Shown here in pieces: positions 11,401 to 20,257 of a stretch of DNA of 20,257 nt. Position numbers and translations under genes: made by a program. The notes under the pieces are model-generated. The model was not told the origin of the DNA, made no database searches, and saw nothing but the letters and a program-made list of their open reading frames with translations. This stretch comes from Pelargonium cotyledonis (lineage: Eukaryota > Streptophyta > Magnoliopsida > Geraniales > Geraniaceae): contig JAYMTA010001383.1 in assembly GCA_036897625.1 (NCBI GenBank), positions 1 to 20,257 of the forward strand, given 5' to 3'. The first letter of the stretch is position 1. The number at the start of each line of letters is the position of its first letter.

Positions 11401-12909
11401 ATGGCCATATAGACTTACCTTTATCCCTCCAAAAAGAATGGTTAGAGCGCAAAAGGTTACGTGCACAACAGCCATCACAAAGACAAATATATGAAGATGA
11501 TGTAATGCAGTGGTAGATAGCAATGACACTTTCCCCTGAAAATAAACAATTAACAGAAAGTAAAGAAATATCATTCTTCAATTCAATGAGTTTGCCGTTG
11601 AAAGAAATAAAGTATTAAGTACATGACACAATGGTTGGCGTAAGCAAATACTCCCTCCGTGCCAAAATGAGTGTTCTGTTTGTCTAAATTTTTTGTCCCA
11701 AAATGAGTGTCTTTGGTTTTTAGGTTATTATATTATTGTTTTTCTCGTATTACCCTTATCACTTATGCACATGGGCAAATAAGCACATGGGGGTGTAGGT
11801 GGAAAAGTGACGGTAATATTGAAAGCACACTAAATAATAAGACAATTCTTAATTTTTACAAAAAATAGAAACAACGCACTCATTTTGGGACGGAGGGAGT
11901 ATCTAAATGGTTGGTCAATGCGTTTAAACAAAAACATAATCACAAACATCTGCTTTGGGTTTCACATGGCAAGCTAAGAAATTTTGTAAACAAGTACAAG
12001 AGCAACCAGCAAAAGTTGCAATAAAGAAGGAGAACACACTTGAGCATTTAGCGTCAGCATATATAAAGAACAAAAAAGGCAGTAGAAAAGCACCATGACA
12101 CCATAGAGCTTCCCCAAAAAACAAGGAATCTAAGAGAAAAGAAAAGGTTTATGCGTGGTATGTGTTCAATTTGTACCAAGGTAAGATCTTAATTAGTAAA
12201 CTATGAAACCCATGTTTTTTATAATACAGGCAACAAGTCAACAAACCAAATTCAAGGCTTTGAGTTCATACCAACTAATTAAACAATAAGAGCATATGAG
12301 GTACCTTCTCGGTACAGAAATTAGAGGAAGAAGATTCAGAGAGGAGGCGGCGACCAGTGGGAGAAGAGAAGAAGAAACTCTGGAAATGGGAAGTGGTGGC
12401 AGATGTAGTGTCATGACCTTGTTTCCTTCTACAGGGAAGCCAGTGAGTGGCTAAGCTTTCACTTATGCAGATTTGGGCAATTCTATTTTGGAGCACTGTG
12501 AGAAGTAGGGAAATGAACCCCAAAAGCATCAACTCTGCAACAACAAATTAAGGACATTGATCAGTTCATTATCCGCCAATCACCAAATAATAATGAGAAT
12601 AATTATGAATCAAAGAAAGCTCAACAAACCTTCTTTGATTTTCTGTAAGGCCTCAAAAAGAGGCCTCTGGTCCCTTTTCTTCAAATACTGCAAAAAAAAA
12701 AACAAAGAAAGATCAGAACTTTGAAGTAGGTAGATAGAAAACAGAAACAAAAACAAAATGTAAAAATATAGTAAATAAAAACATGCCTTGCCAGTGAGAT
12801 GGATGGTCCTTTCGACGGCTAGAGATACGAGAACGATGACAGTACAGACAGCCGCCACAATCCAAGTGGGCGTGTACTCTAAGGTTGTCCCTTCTCCTTC
12901 TTCTGACAT
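8434..12909 (-). CDS. MLO15: MLO-like seven-transmembrane protein, MLO1/13/15 clade (best match MLO15)
   Basis: This is a plasma-membrane protein of the plant MLO family, whose members bind calmodulin and have been reported as calcium channels. Coding exons (minus strand): 12787-12909, 12630-12687, 12305-12534, 11419-11535, 11107-11167, 10801-10895, 10041-10115, 9869-9957, 9636-9685, 9482-9522, 9161-9370, 8988-9055, 8844-8904 and 8434-8718. They total 1563 nt and encode 520 aa, normal for MLO. Seven membrane spans fall at about 16-32, 61-77, 150-173, 284-300, 301-319, 360-383 and 400-424. The four conserved extracellular cysteines are C83, C95, C134 and C391. The C-terminal calmodulin-binding helix is at about 436-461, with W447 in [13 protein letters not shown]. 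Hallmarks include [21 protein letters not shown] and SYSTLPLYA. An in-frame stop precedes the chosen ATG, with no in-frame ATG between. Intron 1 uses a GC donor. N-terminal and RKKFT..HEF similarity, together with linkage to GDI and ASHH3, favours MLO15 over MLO1. This clade is not the powdery-mildew susceptibility clade V. Confidence 0.94.
11216..11391. mobile_element. Degenerate Stowaway-type MITE in MLO intron 4
   Basis: The left end reads CTCACTCCGTTCCAAAATAA after a TA. The right end, reverse-complemented, reads CTCTCCATCCCAAAATATG and is followed by TTA. Both ends are damaged versions of the CTCCCTCCGTCCCAAAAT terminus. The element is about 176 bp, fills most of the 251-bp intron, and ends some 27 nt from the splice donor of exon 4. 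Confidence 0.65.
11651..11899. mobile_element. Stowaway-type MITE, near-intact, in MLO intron 3
   Basis: This 249-bp element has 23-base terminal inverted repeats, CTCCCTCCGTGCCAAAATGAGTG at 11651-11673 and its complement at 11877-11899, with one mismatch. A TA target duplication flanks it (11649-11650 and 11900-11901). The subterminal motif CCAAAATGAGTGT is repeated directly at 11662 and 11698. It has no coding capacity, as is usual for Stowaway elements, which are moved in trans by mariner-like transposase. It sits well inside the intron between 11536 and 12304. Confidence 0.92.
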
Positions 12910-13006
12910 CTTCTCAATCTCTTCAGGCTTCAGCTTAGCTACTATCTGGAAGAAGATCAGCAAAAATGGCTCAATTTAGCTCCCTCATTATAAATTGACA
13001 GTATAC

Positions 13007-13016
13007 ATATATATAT
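13007..13016 (-). promoter_or_regulatory. Candidate TATA box for the MLO gene
   Basis: The minus strand reads GAATATATATATGTATAC about 100 nt upstream of the MLO ATG. It would place transcription start near 12975, with a short ATG-free leader. Another TATAAA lies at 13491-13496 on the same strand, but it would imply a leader of over 500 nt with several upstream ATGs, so I prefer the nearer one. Confidence 0.35.
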
Positions 13017-13497
13017 TCGATGACACATGTGATCAAACTCAATGGCTGACTGAGTAAACGTACTATCCGACCCACAATCCTACTAAATCAAGAGGCAGAT
13101 CTCTTAAAAGTCCAGGTATCGTTCCAACTAAAAAAACAGTATAAAGATTATATTCTATAAATCCGCGGAAGTTCAGAGATCCGGAACCATTTTACTCTAA
13201 TTCTTATCTTAATATTCATTACCACTAAAGAAACAGAGAATAGGTAATTGTCTGTAATGTATATCAATCAATGCACAAAAAAGGCGACAACAACAGTTGG
13301 GTAAAATAAAAATGGACGATCATTTGAAAAGTGTGCGGAAGCTGTGGGTGGTTCTGGTCCATATATGTTATCGTTTACGATGGTGTCATGTTTTGTTCAC
13401 TTCACTTTTTGCTTTACGACTAGTTTGGTTTAATTTTTAACGGTAATGGAGAAAAATTACAGTACAGGATTTATTAATTAATTAATTGGGTTTATAA

Positions 13498-13526
13498 AGT
13501 CAAGCGTTTAACGGCTGGAAAGTCAA
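13498..13526 (-). promoter_or_regulatory. Pair of W-box cores upstream of MLO
   Basis: Two TTGACT hexamers on the minus strand, at 13498-13503 and 13521-13526, lie about 600 nt upstream of the MLO start codon. TTGAC(C/T) is the binding core of WRKY factors, which often act on clustered sites. The motif is short and can occur by chance. Confidence 0.3.
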
Positions 13527-14026
13527 AACGATGGGTGTTGTGGTCTTTTTGATAAAAATATATTCTCCACACGTTTTCCATGTTACGAATAGTGGATTAT
13601 GTTGGAGTTTACAGATCGCACCTACTAGATCAACGTGAGCTCCACCTCCTGAGTTGTGTCTACGCAATAATTGAAAATACAATATAAGGTCTTATTGATA
13701 AACGAACACGGAACAGCCTTTAAAATATTTGTAATTGAAAATCATGGTTCTGGCTTTAACAATTATGTCCAAAACAGCTTTGTTTTACTTGAAAAAGCTT
13801 TCATTTGTATGAAATGCTGGGTTTGTGATGAAACTATACTATAATGGCACCACAAAAGGATAACAGCAATAAGCAAAGTACAATCTTAAATCTACAGATT
13901 GAGCTCCGACAAATGTTGGAACAACAGTGTATTACACGAGACTGAAACTTGGTAAAGTTTAATCCACATTCATGAGACAAATACAACCAGCGGCCTAGAA
14001 CAGAGTACAAATTTCAGTTTGGCGCA

Positions 14027-17000
14027 TCATTCCTCGGCAGCACTGGCAGCACTCAAGTCCACACTGAGGTCAAGCGCCTGTTCCAAAACCAAATATCAAA
14101 CATTTAAGTCAAGTTTTACCATCTTTTATAGTCATAATCTATCTTGGATACACAAGTACGATATAAAGGAGACATTATGCTAAGAATCCGTAATAAATGA
14201 TGGGAGTAATTTATATTTTCCATACTAGTGCATATAAGTTAGATAAAGTCATGCTCGTCAATGCATTTTAGAGTTACATATGAGAGTGTTTGTACATCAT
14301 AAGTCGTAATCACCATTTCACTTTGAAACAAAAAATAGAGATACAAAGCTAAAATCAAAATATTTAAACACAAAGGGATGATCAAATAATTAGACAAAAC
14401 GGATGGGATAGAAGGTTGAAGAATTCGTACCTTTCCAGTTATCATAGAATACATGTTGAGTACGTCAGTGACAGTGGATTCAAAGTGTGTTGTTGCATCA
14501 TAACTCTGTTAACAATTAGCACCATATTAAAATTAATAGGTATCACATTAGTACAAGGAACACAAGAATACAGATTCTGGGGAGCGCTTAGAAAACATAA
14601 AACAAACTCACCGTTGAGATGAAACAATTGTCCAAATCAGGTTCGTTCACTGGCTCATATCTGTCATAAATATCAAAGAATATTTCATCAATAGGACCCA
14701 GAAGATCAATTCCTGCCTTCAGTTCAATCTCAGGCTGATCAGTCTCTGCCTCTGTTGATACAAATGCAATGAACTTGCCCTTTGGAGCAACATTGTGGGA
14801 GTATGAACAACAGAAAAGATACCTGCAGATCCACAGAAGTAAATTAAATTATGGCAATTGAACACACCATTTGGTCATGTTAATTGTCCTTTGTTTAACT
14901 TAAATGTAAAGTATGAATAGTGTTTTGGAATTACATAATATCAAATCAACAATTCAACTGCCTCTTCAAGCAGCAACAGAGATCGTATTCTAACATCCAA
15001 AAATCTAGGAGAAATAGAATCATCAATTCATCATTCCCATCTTTTGTCAACACTATTATATAAGTATGTTCTTTCCCAAAAAGAGAATTGTGCAAATCGC
15101 AAAAATACAGTCTGTGTAAATTAAATGAAGAAAAAAACAATTTACCTGGCACACGAAAGTCATTCAATTTTTTTTCTTTACATATTTTTATTCTTTTTTA
15201 AAAGATATACAAAGTCTATGTGGTGTGAAATAAGAAAAGGGTTAAGACAGACTGTTGACAGAGTATTTCAGTAATGCATAGAAATAGATATTTCAAATAT
15301 AAAATATTTTCCAAGAATACAAGAAACCTTACACGTCTGATTTGCGACCTAACTGCTTCTGAGGCAGGATAACCTGCACTGAATGAGAATCATTGGTGTT
15401 TGGGATAGGGTGGCTCATAATTGCGATGGCCCTTGCAACCTTACCAACCTTCCTAACCTGTTGAAAGAATTATAGCTTTCAGTAAAGATAAAAATAAATA
15501 AATAAATAAATAATGTTTATTTCCCATTCATACTTCTCAAATAATCAAATCAGTCAGAAGAAAATCAGTTCCAGTTAGAACAATATCATCTCATGATTCA
15601 CATTTCCTTCTGCCAGATCCGGCTAAAAAAAGACAGGTTTTGCAGGAAAGTAACATATTACATACAACCAGAACTAGGTCAAACAAAGATAAATCCTTGT
15701 GGGATTATCTGCCTATTCCGAACAGCAAGAGTTCATGAACACTGATATTGAGTCCAAATAAGTGCTAGAACCATTACCTTGTTGGGCAAGTAAGATGGAT
15801 CACAAACAACTTTTTTGCACCTAGCAGTTTCTCCCTCTGAAGTCACAGCATTTACTTTACCTTCTTCATCAAACTCTACCTGGTAACTAGGTAAGATCAG
15901 ATTTCATGCGTAGCACACTACAAAAATCTATGCAAAGTTTCTTTTTCAAAGACAAGCAGTAACTTAAAATAGAATGACATAAAGAGGAAGGTGTCAAATT
16001 CAAATTGGAGAACCATAAACAAATACCTTGCACTCAGGTTTGTTCAACATATATGTACCACCATAAACCGCACTAAGTCGTGCAAATCCCTGAAGAAATA
16101 GGAAAAATAAGTCAACTACCACAGCAGATCACTTCAAGATGAGAGAAGGAGACAAAGTAAAAGGCACCTGTGGGAGCTCTCCTAACCCATACAAAGGGTA
16201 AATGTAAGGTGAACCTCCTTGAAAACGTGCAAGAGACTCCGCATAGAGCTATTAAATAATTGGGATACCACATTAGTTAATAACATTGTACTATAATCCA
16301 AATCAACAAAGCAACTACCAATCACAAGCAGTTTTCACCTTCATTCGCTTCACAGTATCCAAAGCAGGCTCATTTAGGTAACGGTCATCTCTATGAAGTG
16401 CCAATGCATGACCAATGAAGTCAATAGTGTTATCATCAAGACCATATTTTCTGCAAGAAATAGGAAAGAAAATAAGTTATTATCATCTTGTTATACCATT
16501 GTTATCTACAGAAGCAACTAAGCTACTTTTAATTTTAAATTGCCATACAAAGGGAAATAAACATCACAAAATGGTAGGTACTATGTATGGCCCCTATTTT
16601 CAGATTGAAAAACAGATTGAAGTAAACATCAGGAAAAAAAAACAATGGCTAAGAATTAAACACATACATATAGTTAAACTTGAATAAATAAACATATAGC
16701 AGGGGCTAGACATGAACACAGAACCAATAATACAGCTGTACTTCAAATAACAGAACTGTATAAGGTCAAGTGAGATAACAAATGATATTGTTGAAGCATG
16801 GAAAGTTATTGTTATCCAGCCATGCTTCAATTTGAAGGAACAGGTCAAACAAATTGGTGACCTCCAACTGATTCTGAATAGCAAAATAAATTATTTCTTA
16901 GTTTCCATTGCATGCAAAAGAAAACCAAAACAACATGAAATATGCAAACCCATTGAAACCACCCAAACAACACATGTTCAATATCTTGATAGAATGTGGA

Positions 17001-18558
17001 GACATATATGTAAGGCAAACACAAAAAAAATGATAGCTTACGCAATGAGCTCTTTAGTTGTCACTCTTGTCAAGTCCATCCCCTCGTGTGTTTTGGGATC
17101 ATTTTCATCATAATCCTGAACGTATATGAAGAACTTGCGAGCGCGGCGTTTCTCAAATAAACCCATAAGTGGGGATTTGAGAGCCTCCATGTCAGTCGCT
17201 GGCACTTTGTGAACCTATTGAAGAGATTTATAGTGCAAAACATGAATATATATACAATTCAAAGTAAGACAAAAAGGCAGCGGGGAAAAACCATATACCT
17301 TTCCTTTATTGTAGACAAAGCTTCCATCCACAGCTTTGAAGGACAGATACTTAGTAACATCTGTATGTATGAGGACACGTACAAGAGTGCCATTTGCCAT
17401 CATAAACTAGCCAAGCAAGAACAAAATCAGCAGATTAGACAATACATACCCATAATGGAATTTGCAAATGGCTTGGTAAACAAGACACAATAAAGCCAAG
17501 GGGGAGATAAATACCTTAGGGATCATATCAACATTGTAATCCCTACTAGAACCAAGGTGTGCTGGGGGTTTATCATCTCCCCTAAACCTCTTCCAAAGCT
17601 GTAATCATAGAATGTATCAAAAACATGAAGAAGAATACAAAAAATTTGCAAATAGTCCCTCAATAATAAATGAAACTTTGCATAACCGGACCTGATTAAG
17701 ATTAAGTGAAGTAGATTCTCCTCCATAATAGTCATTTCTATCCATGTGCAGAACCTGTCTCACAGTACACCGATCATCAACAAATAATTATTCACTTCAT
17801 GTACCACTTTAAAACAATAGCATATATACTTGGAAAGCCATTGTTTTAGAACAAAGGTGCACTCCCAAGTCTTTCAATGAGGGACAAGAGAAAACCATCT
17901 ACTTATCAAAAACTCAATACATAATCAAGGAACCAATGTACAAGAAGTTCATAAATAACAGGATGATTAATTGAATAATCATGAGAACATTAGGCCTAAA
18001 TCAACGGAATCAAATAACAAATCTGATGGCACTAAATAGAGGCATTTCGACTTCCCTTACCAGCTACAAGTTTAAAAATAACCAACCACAACAGGGAACA
18101 AAGTGACAACATGGTATATCAGGAGAAACATTGGCCATTTATATACCCCTAGAGCAAAAAGCTTAGAATTCCATCGCCAGATTTAACTTATGTATCAAGT
18201 GATAGAGATCAGATCATTTCGACAGCAGGAACTAAACAACAAATTAAAATTTTCATGACTACCAACTGAGAATCCAGTAGGTAAATTTGGTTCATTTAGG
18301 CAGGTGAAACTAAAAATACAAGACCTGGGCTGGACATCAAAGAATTCAAAGTTAATTGAAATCTTTATGCAACTTACACCATATCGATCAGATCAAATAG
18401 GATCTATCATCTATAATAGTTGAAAGCAACTAAGAAAAGAGTGTTGGATCAGTCAAAGAAGAAGAGAGGACCTTGAGACCGTCAACGGAGAGAAGGCCAC
18501 TGAGAATACATTCCTTGAGACCAGTACCGAGCACAATCACGTCGTACTCCTCATCCAT
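14027..18558 (-). CDS. GDI1: Rab GDP dissociation inhibitor
   Basis: This cytosolic protein binds prenylated Rab GTPases in the GDP state, extracts them from membranes and recycles them for vesicle traffic. Coding exons (minus strand): 18472-18558, 17692-17754, 17515-17598, 17299-17406, 17042-17214, 16339-16450, 16168-16248, 16027-16089, 15778-15879, 15333-15457, 14612-14822, 14431-14505 and 14027-14077. They total 1335 nt and encode 444 aa, the standard length for plant GDI. Conserved regions are the N-terminal fold [17 protein letters not shown] (1-17), [11 protein letters not shown] (33-43), [10 protein letters not shown] (69-78), the Rab-platform and mobile-effector segments including [13 protein letters not shown] (131-143), and [16 protein letters not shown] (226-241). 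The C-terminus is alanine- and glutamate-rich and lacks a prenylation box, as expected. The start context (ACC before ATG, G after) is strong. Introns 1 and 2 have GTCC donors instead of GTAAG. Rab escort protein is related but much longer, so GDI is secure; GDI1 over GDI2 is chosen from linkage only. Confidence 0.97.
15491..15513. repeat. (AAAT)n microsatellite in a GDI intron
   Basis: About six tetranucleotide units of AAAT type lie in the intron between coding exons 9 and 10. It is a likely polymorphic marker, with no sign of function. Confidence 0.85.
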
Positions 18559-18594
18559 GGTGATTCAGATGTGTGTTGGATCCAGAGAGAGAAA

Positions 18595-18606
18595 GGGTTA
18601 GGGTTT
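18595..18606 (-). promoter_or_regulatory. Telo-box in the GDI leader or start region
   Basis: The minus strand reads AAACCCTAACCC about 40 nt before the GDI ATG. Telo-boxes (AAACCCTAA) lie near transcription starts of many growth- and translation-related plant genes. A TGGGCT site II-type hexamer sits further upstream at 18764-18769, a pairing often seen in such promoters. Confidence 0.6.
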
Positions 18607-18626
18607 CGAGAGAGGTCAAATGCGAG

Positions 18627-18640
18627 TATATATATATATA
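18627..18640 (-). promoter_or_regulatory. TATA-like (TA)7 tract of the GDI promoter
   Basis: An alternating TA run about 70 nt upstream of the GDI ATG would set transcription start near 18595-18600, at the telo-box. It may serve as a TATA box; it is also a microsatellite whose length could vary. Confidence 0.45.
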
Positions 18641-18877
18641 AGTAAGTGCAAAAGACAGTGAGGAAGAGAGAGATTATGGTTTGTGTGATGATGGAGGTAA
18701 GCTATGAAACGAAGATGACTATTTTATGACGCAGAAAATAAAGTCGCCGAAGCGTATCACATTTGGGCTGTTTCCACGGAACCGAGATGCTCGGGCCTAA
18801 ATCCAATCCCACTGTTCCCAAAATGACCCTCATCCTCATCTTTTTTTTCTTTTTTTCCTAACTATTATTATTCCTTC

Positions 18878-19250
18878 TTTTTTTTATCTCGAAAATAAAA
18901 CACTTTTATTGCATCAAATTATTATGCAAGAGAGTTACAATCACTAAAAGGACCCGAAGGTCAAACCACCTATTAGAGTCTAACATAGAAATCGCAGACT
19001 AAGCAAGCGCTCGAGTCACAAAATCGCAGTATCACTAACAAAAAAACCAAGAATACTACCCAAGATGAGATGGATGTTTCTGAAAACCAAACCAAAGGCA
19101 CTAGCACCAGAAGCCTCCCCTTCAATTAGAAACAAGTAAGCCACTTCCTCTGACTGGAACTCCACTGTGACGTTAACCCTCCCGACCATAGACAACCACC
19201 ACCGCACAAGACTTCGCACAAAGCAACTAAAAAATTCAAACTTGCACTCA
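18878..19250 (-). mobile_element. Possible 3' end of a retroposed element with poly(A)
   Basis: Read on the minus strand, this stretch looks like the 3' end of a transcript. It has an open segment of about 67 codons (19219-19016), then GCAATAAAAGTG with an AATAAA signal, then GAGATAAAAAAAAG, an A-run at 18885-18878. The peptide is hydrophobic and I do not recognise it. There is no intron-like structure and no upstream continuation. A truncated LINE or a retrocopied mRNA end would explain it. I could not identify target-site duplications, so the 5' edge is a guess. Confidence 0.35.
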
Positions 19251-19333
19251 TGACAAGAAAATAAAACTCACATTTTTGATGAGAGAAACCGCTTTTTCTC
19301 ATAAAGTTCTTAATTTAAAATAAAAGAAGATTG

Positions 19334-19367
19334 AACCACCGCCGTTCAAAAAGGATCAACGGTGGTT
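19334..19367. repeat. GC-rich hairpin in AT-rich flank
   Basis: AACCACCG and CGGTGGTT pair perfectly, and an inner GTT/AAC extends the stem after a two-base bulge, leaving a purine-rich loop. It stands out in AT-rich DNA upstream of GDI and may be part of a transposon end. Confidence 0.6.
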
Positions 19368-20055
19368 TAAAAAAAATTTGTGCACGAATAACTAAAAAAT
19401 GCGGCTAGGGTTTTTGTAAAGAAAACGAGAGAAAGATAAATGCTCTTATTTTCTTTCTATTTTAATATTCTCTTTTAAAATAGTTTAGGTATTCTCATAA
19501 TCAGGAAAAAATTATGAGCAATTTTTGTCCTTCAACTTTTTTTAAAAAGTTGATAGTCTATGAATTATAGTTAAAAAAACAAATAACTATAATAATTTAA
19601 AAGTTAATCAATAAACTGAATTATAAAATAAATACATGAGTAATTAAAAAAAAATAGAATGACATAATTGTCTTTTACTTGGTCAGAATAATTATATTTT
19701 AACTGCTCATGAACTGAAAAAACATAAGTTAGGAGTACCCTTCTATTTTATTTTAGCTCACCAACAAATACTCATACGATATTTTAATTGCAAAATCTTT
19801 CGAACCGATTAAATGCATAATTTGTCAAATTTTTTATTGTTTATTTCCTCATCTGCCTCCGCCAACCGCCACCTCCTCCGATACACGACAATCAATACTA
19901 AAACTAGATTTAACTATTTGATTGATCGCAAGTTGGGAGCAGTTGCGCAAGTCATGACAATTTCTTGAAAGCTTTAATCGATGTTTCAAGAATTCACTAA
20001 GGTACCGTTTGCATTAGTATTTTGGGTTTCAATGTTCGAATCGGATACGAATTTA

Positions 20056-20110
20056 CAACACACACACACATATATGTATAGACATATATTTATATACACA
20101 CATATGTACA
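20056..20110. repeat. Compound (CA)n/(TA)n microsatellite
   Basis: A run of CA repeats leads into ATATATGTATAG and further TATATA and CACACAT segments. It is simple-sequence DNA near the right end of the window. Confidence 0.85.
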
Positions 20111-20257
20111 TTAAAAACCAGTTGTGACAATTCAAATTTTGAATGAGAATTTATGTTTTCGAATTCAGATTTACAATTCAAATTCGATCCGAAAGAAGTT
20201 TGAATTAGATAAAATTGAATTTTGAATTTAATATGAATTCAATTAACATATACAATT

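Larger units (their letters stand above)
12910..14026 (-). promoter_or_regulatory. GDI 3' UTR and MLO promoter region
   Basis: This gap of 1117 bp separates the GDI stop from the MLO start. The part next to 14026 should be the GDI 3' UTR, reaching perhaps 13860. The part next to 12910 is the MLO leader and promoter. ORFs here are short and lack coding character. A TTAATTAATTAATT-type AT palindrome lies near 13471-13486. Confidence 0.5.
18700..20257. other. Upstream flank of GDI; no gene supported
   Basis: This is AT-rich intergenic DNA. It holds the distal GDI promoter, the retroposon-like piece and the hairpin listed above. A telo-box-like CTAGGGTTTTT lies near 19406. Short TTGAATT and GAATTC motifs recur between about 20130 and 20250. 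ORFs are short and not conserved-looking. Confidence 0.5.

Noticed and set aside
12910..12963. N-terminal extension of MLO upstream of the chosen ATG
   Set aside because: The frame is open to about 12963 but has no ATG there, and it is closed by a stop further upstream. The family N-terminus matches the ATG at 12909.
13491..13496. TATAAA on the minus strand as the MLO TATA box
   Set aside because: It would create a leader of over 500 nt with several upstream ATGs. A nearer TA-rich box at 13007-13016 fits better, though this cannot be settled without transcript ends.
16415..17493. Several plus-strand ORFs of 90-94 codons
   Set aside because: They overlap GDI exons and introns on the opposite strand and show no protein similarity that I can recognise.
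1..20257. CRISPR arrays, operons, bacterial-type systems, tRNA or rRNA genes
   Set aside because: None is seen. The window is plant nuclear DNA with spliced genes, and no tRNA-like cloverleaf or rRNA motif was noticed on either strand.

Overview
The window is nuclear DNA from a flowering plant, most likely a eudicot. Three intron-rich protein-coding genes sit head to tail, all on the minus strand. Introns are AT-rich, Stowaway-type elements with CTCCCTCCGT ends are present, and the encoded proteins are plant-specific in type. The species cannot be named from the sequence alone. Every coding exon was traced by hand, and all exon phases join without a break.

Layout in the minus (transcription) direction, right to left. 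18558-14027: a Rab GDP dissociation inhibitor (13 coding exons, 444 aa), with a telo-box and a TA-rich TATA-like tract just upstream. 12909-8434: a seven-transmembrane MLO protein of the MLO1/13/15 clade, closest by recall to MLO15 (14 coding exons, 520 aa). Its first intron has a non-canonical GC donor, and two of its introns carry Stowaway MITEs. 5731-1344: an ASHH3/ASHH4-type SET-domain histone lysine methyltransferase (12 coding exons, 370 aa). It probably has a distal 5' UTR exon near 7525-7690 and an overlapping upstream ORF in its leader.

The flanks (1-1343 and 18700-20257) and the long ASHH3 leader intron (5761-7524) hold no gene I can support. They contain transposon remnants, simple repeats and hairpins. 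A degraded RTE-type LINE tail lies inside an ASHH3 intron, and a poly(A)-ended retroposon-like piece lies upstream of GDI.

The three genes act in separate processes: vesicle traffic, calcium-linked membrane signalling and chromatin marking. They do not form a pathway. Their linkage matches, from memory, an Arabidopsis chromosome 2 block (GDI1, MLO15, ..., ASHH3), so this is conserved gene space. I found no sign of a new biological system. The points most worth checking are the GC-AG intron, the overlapping uORF, the two GTCC donors in GDI and the MITE insertions.
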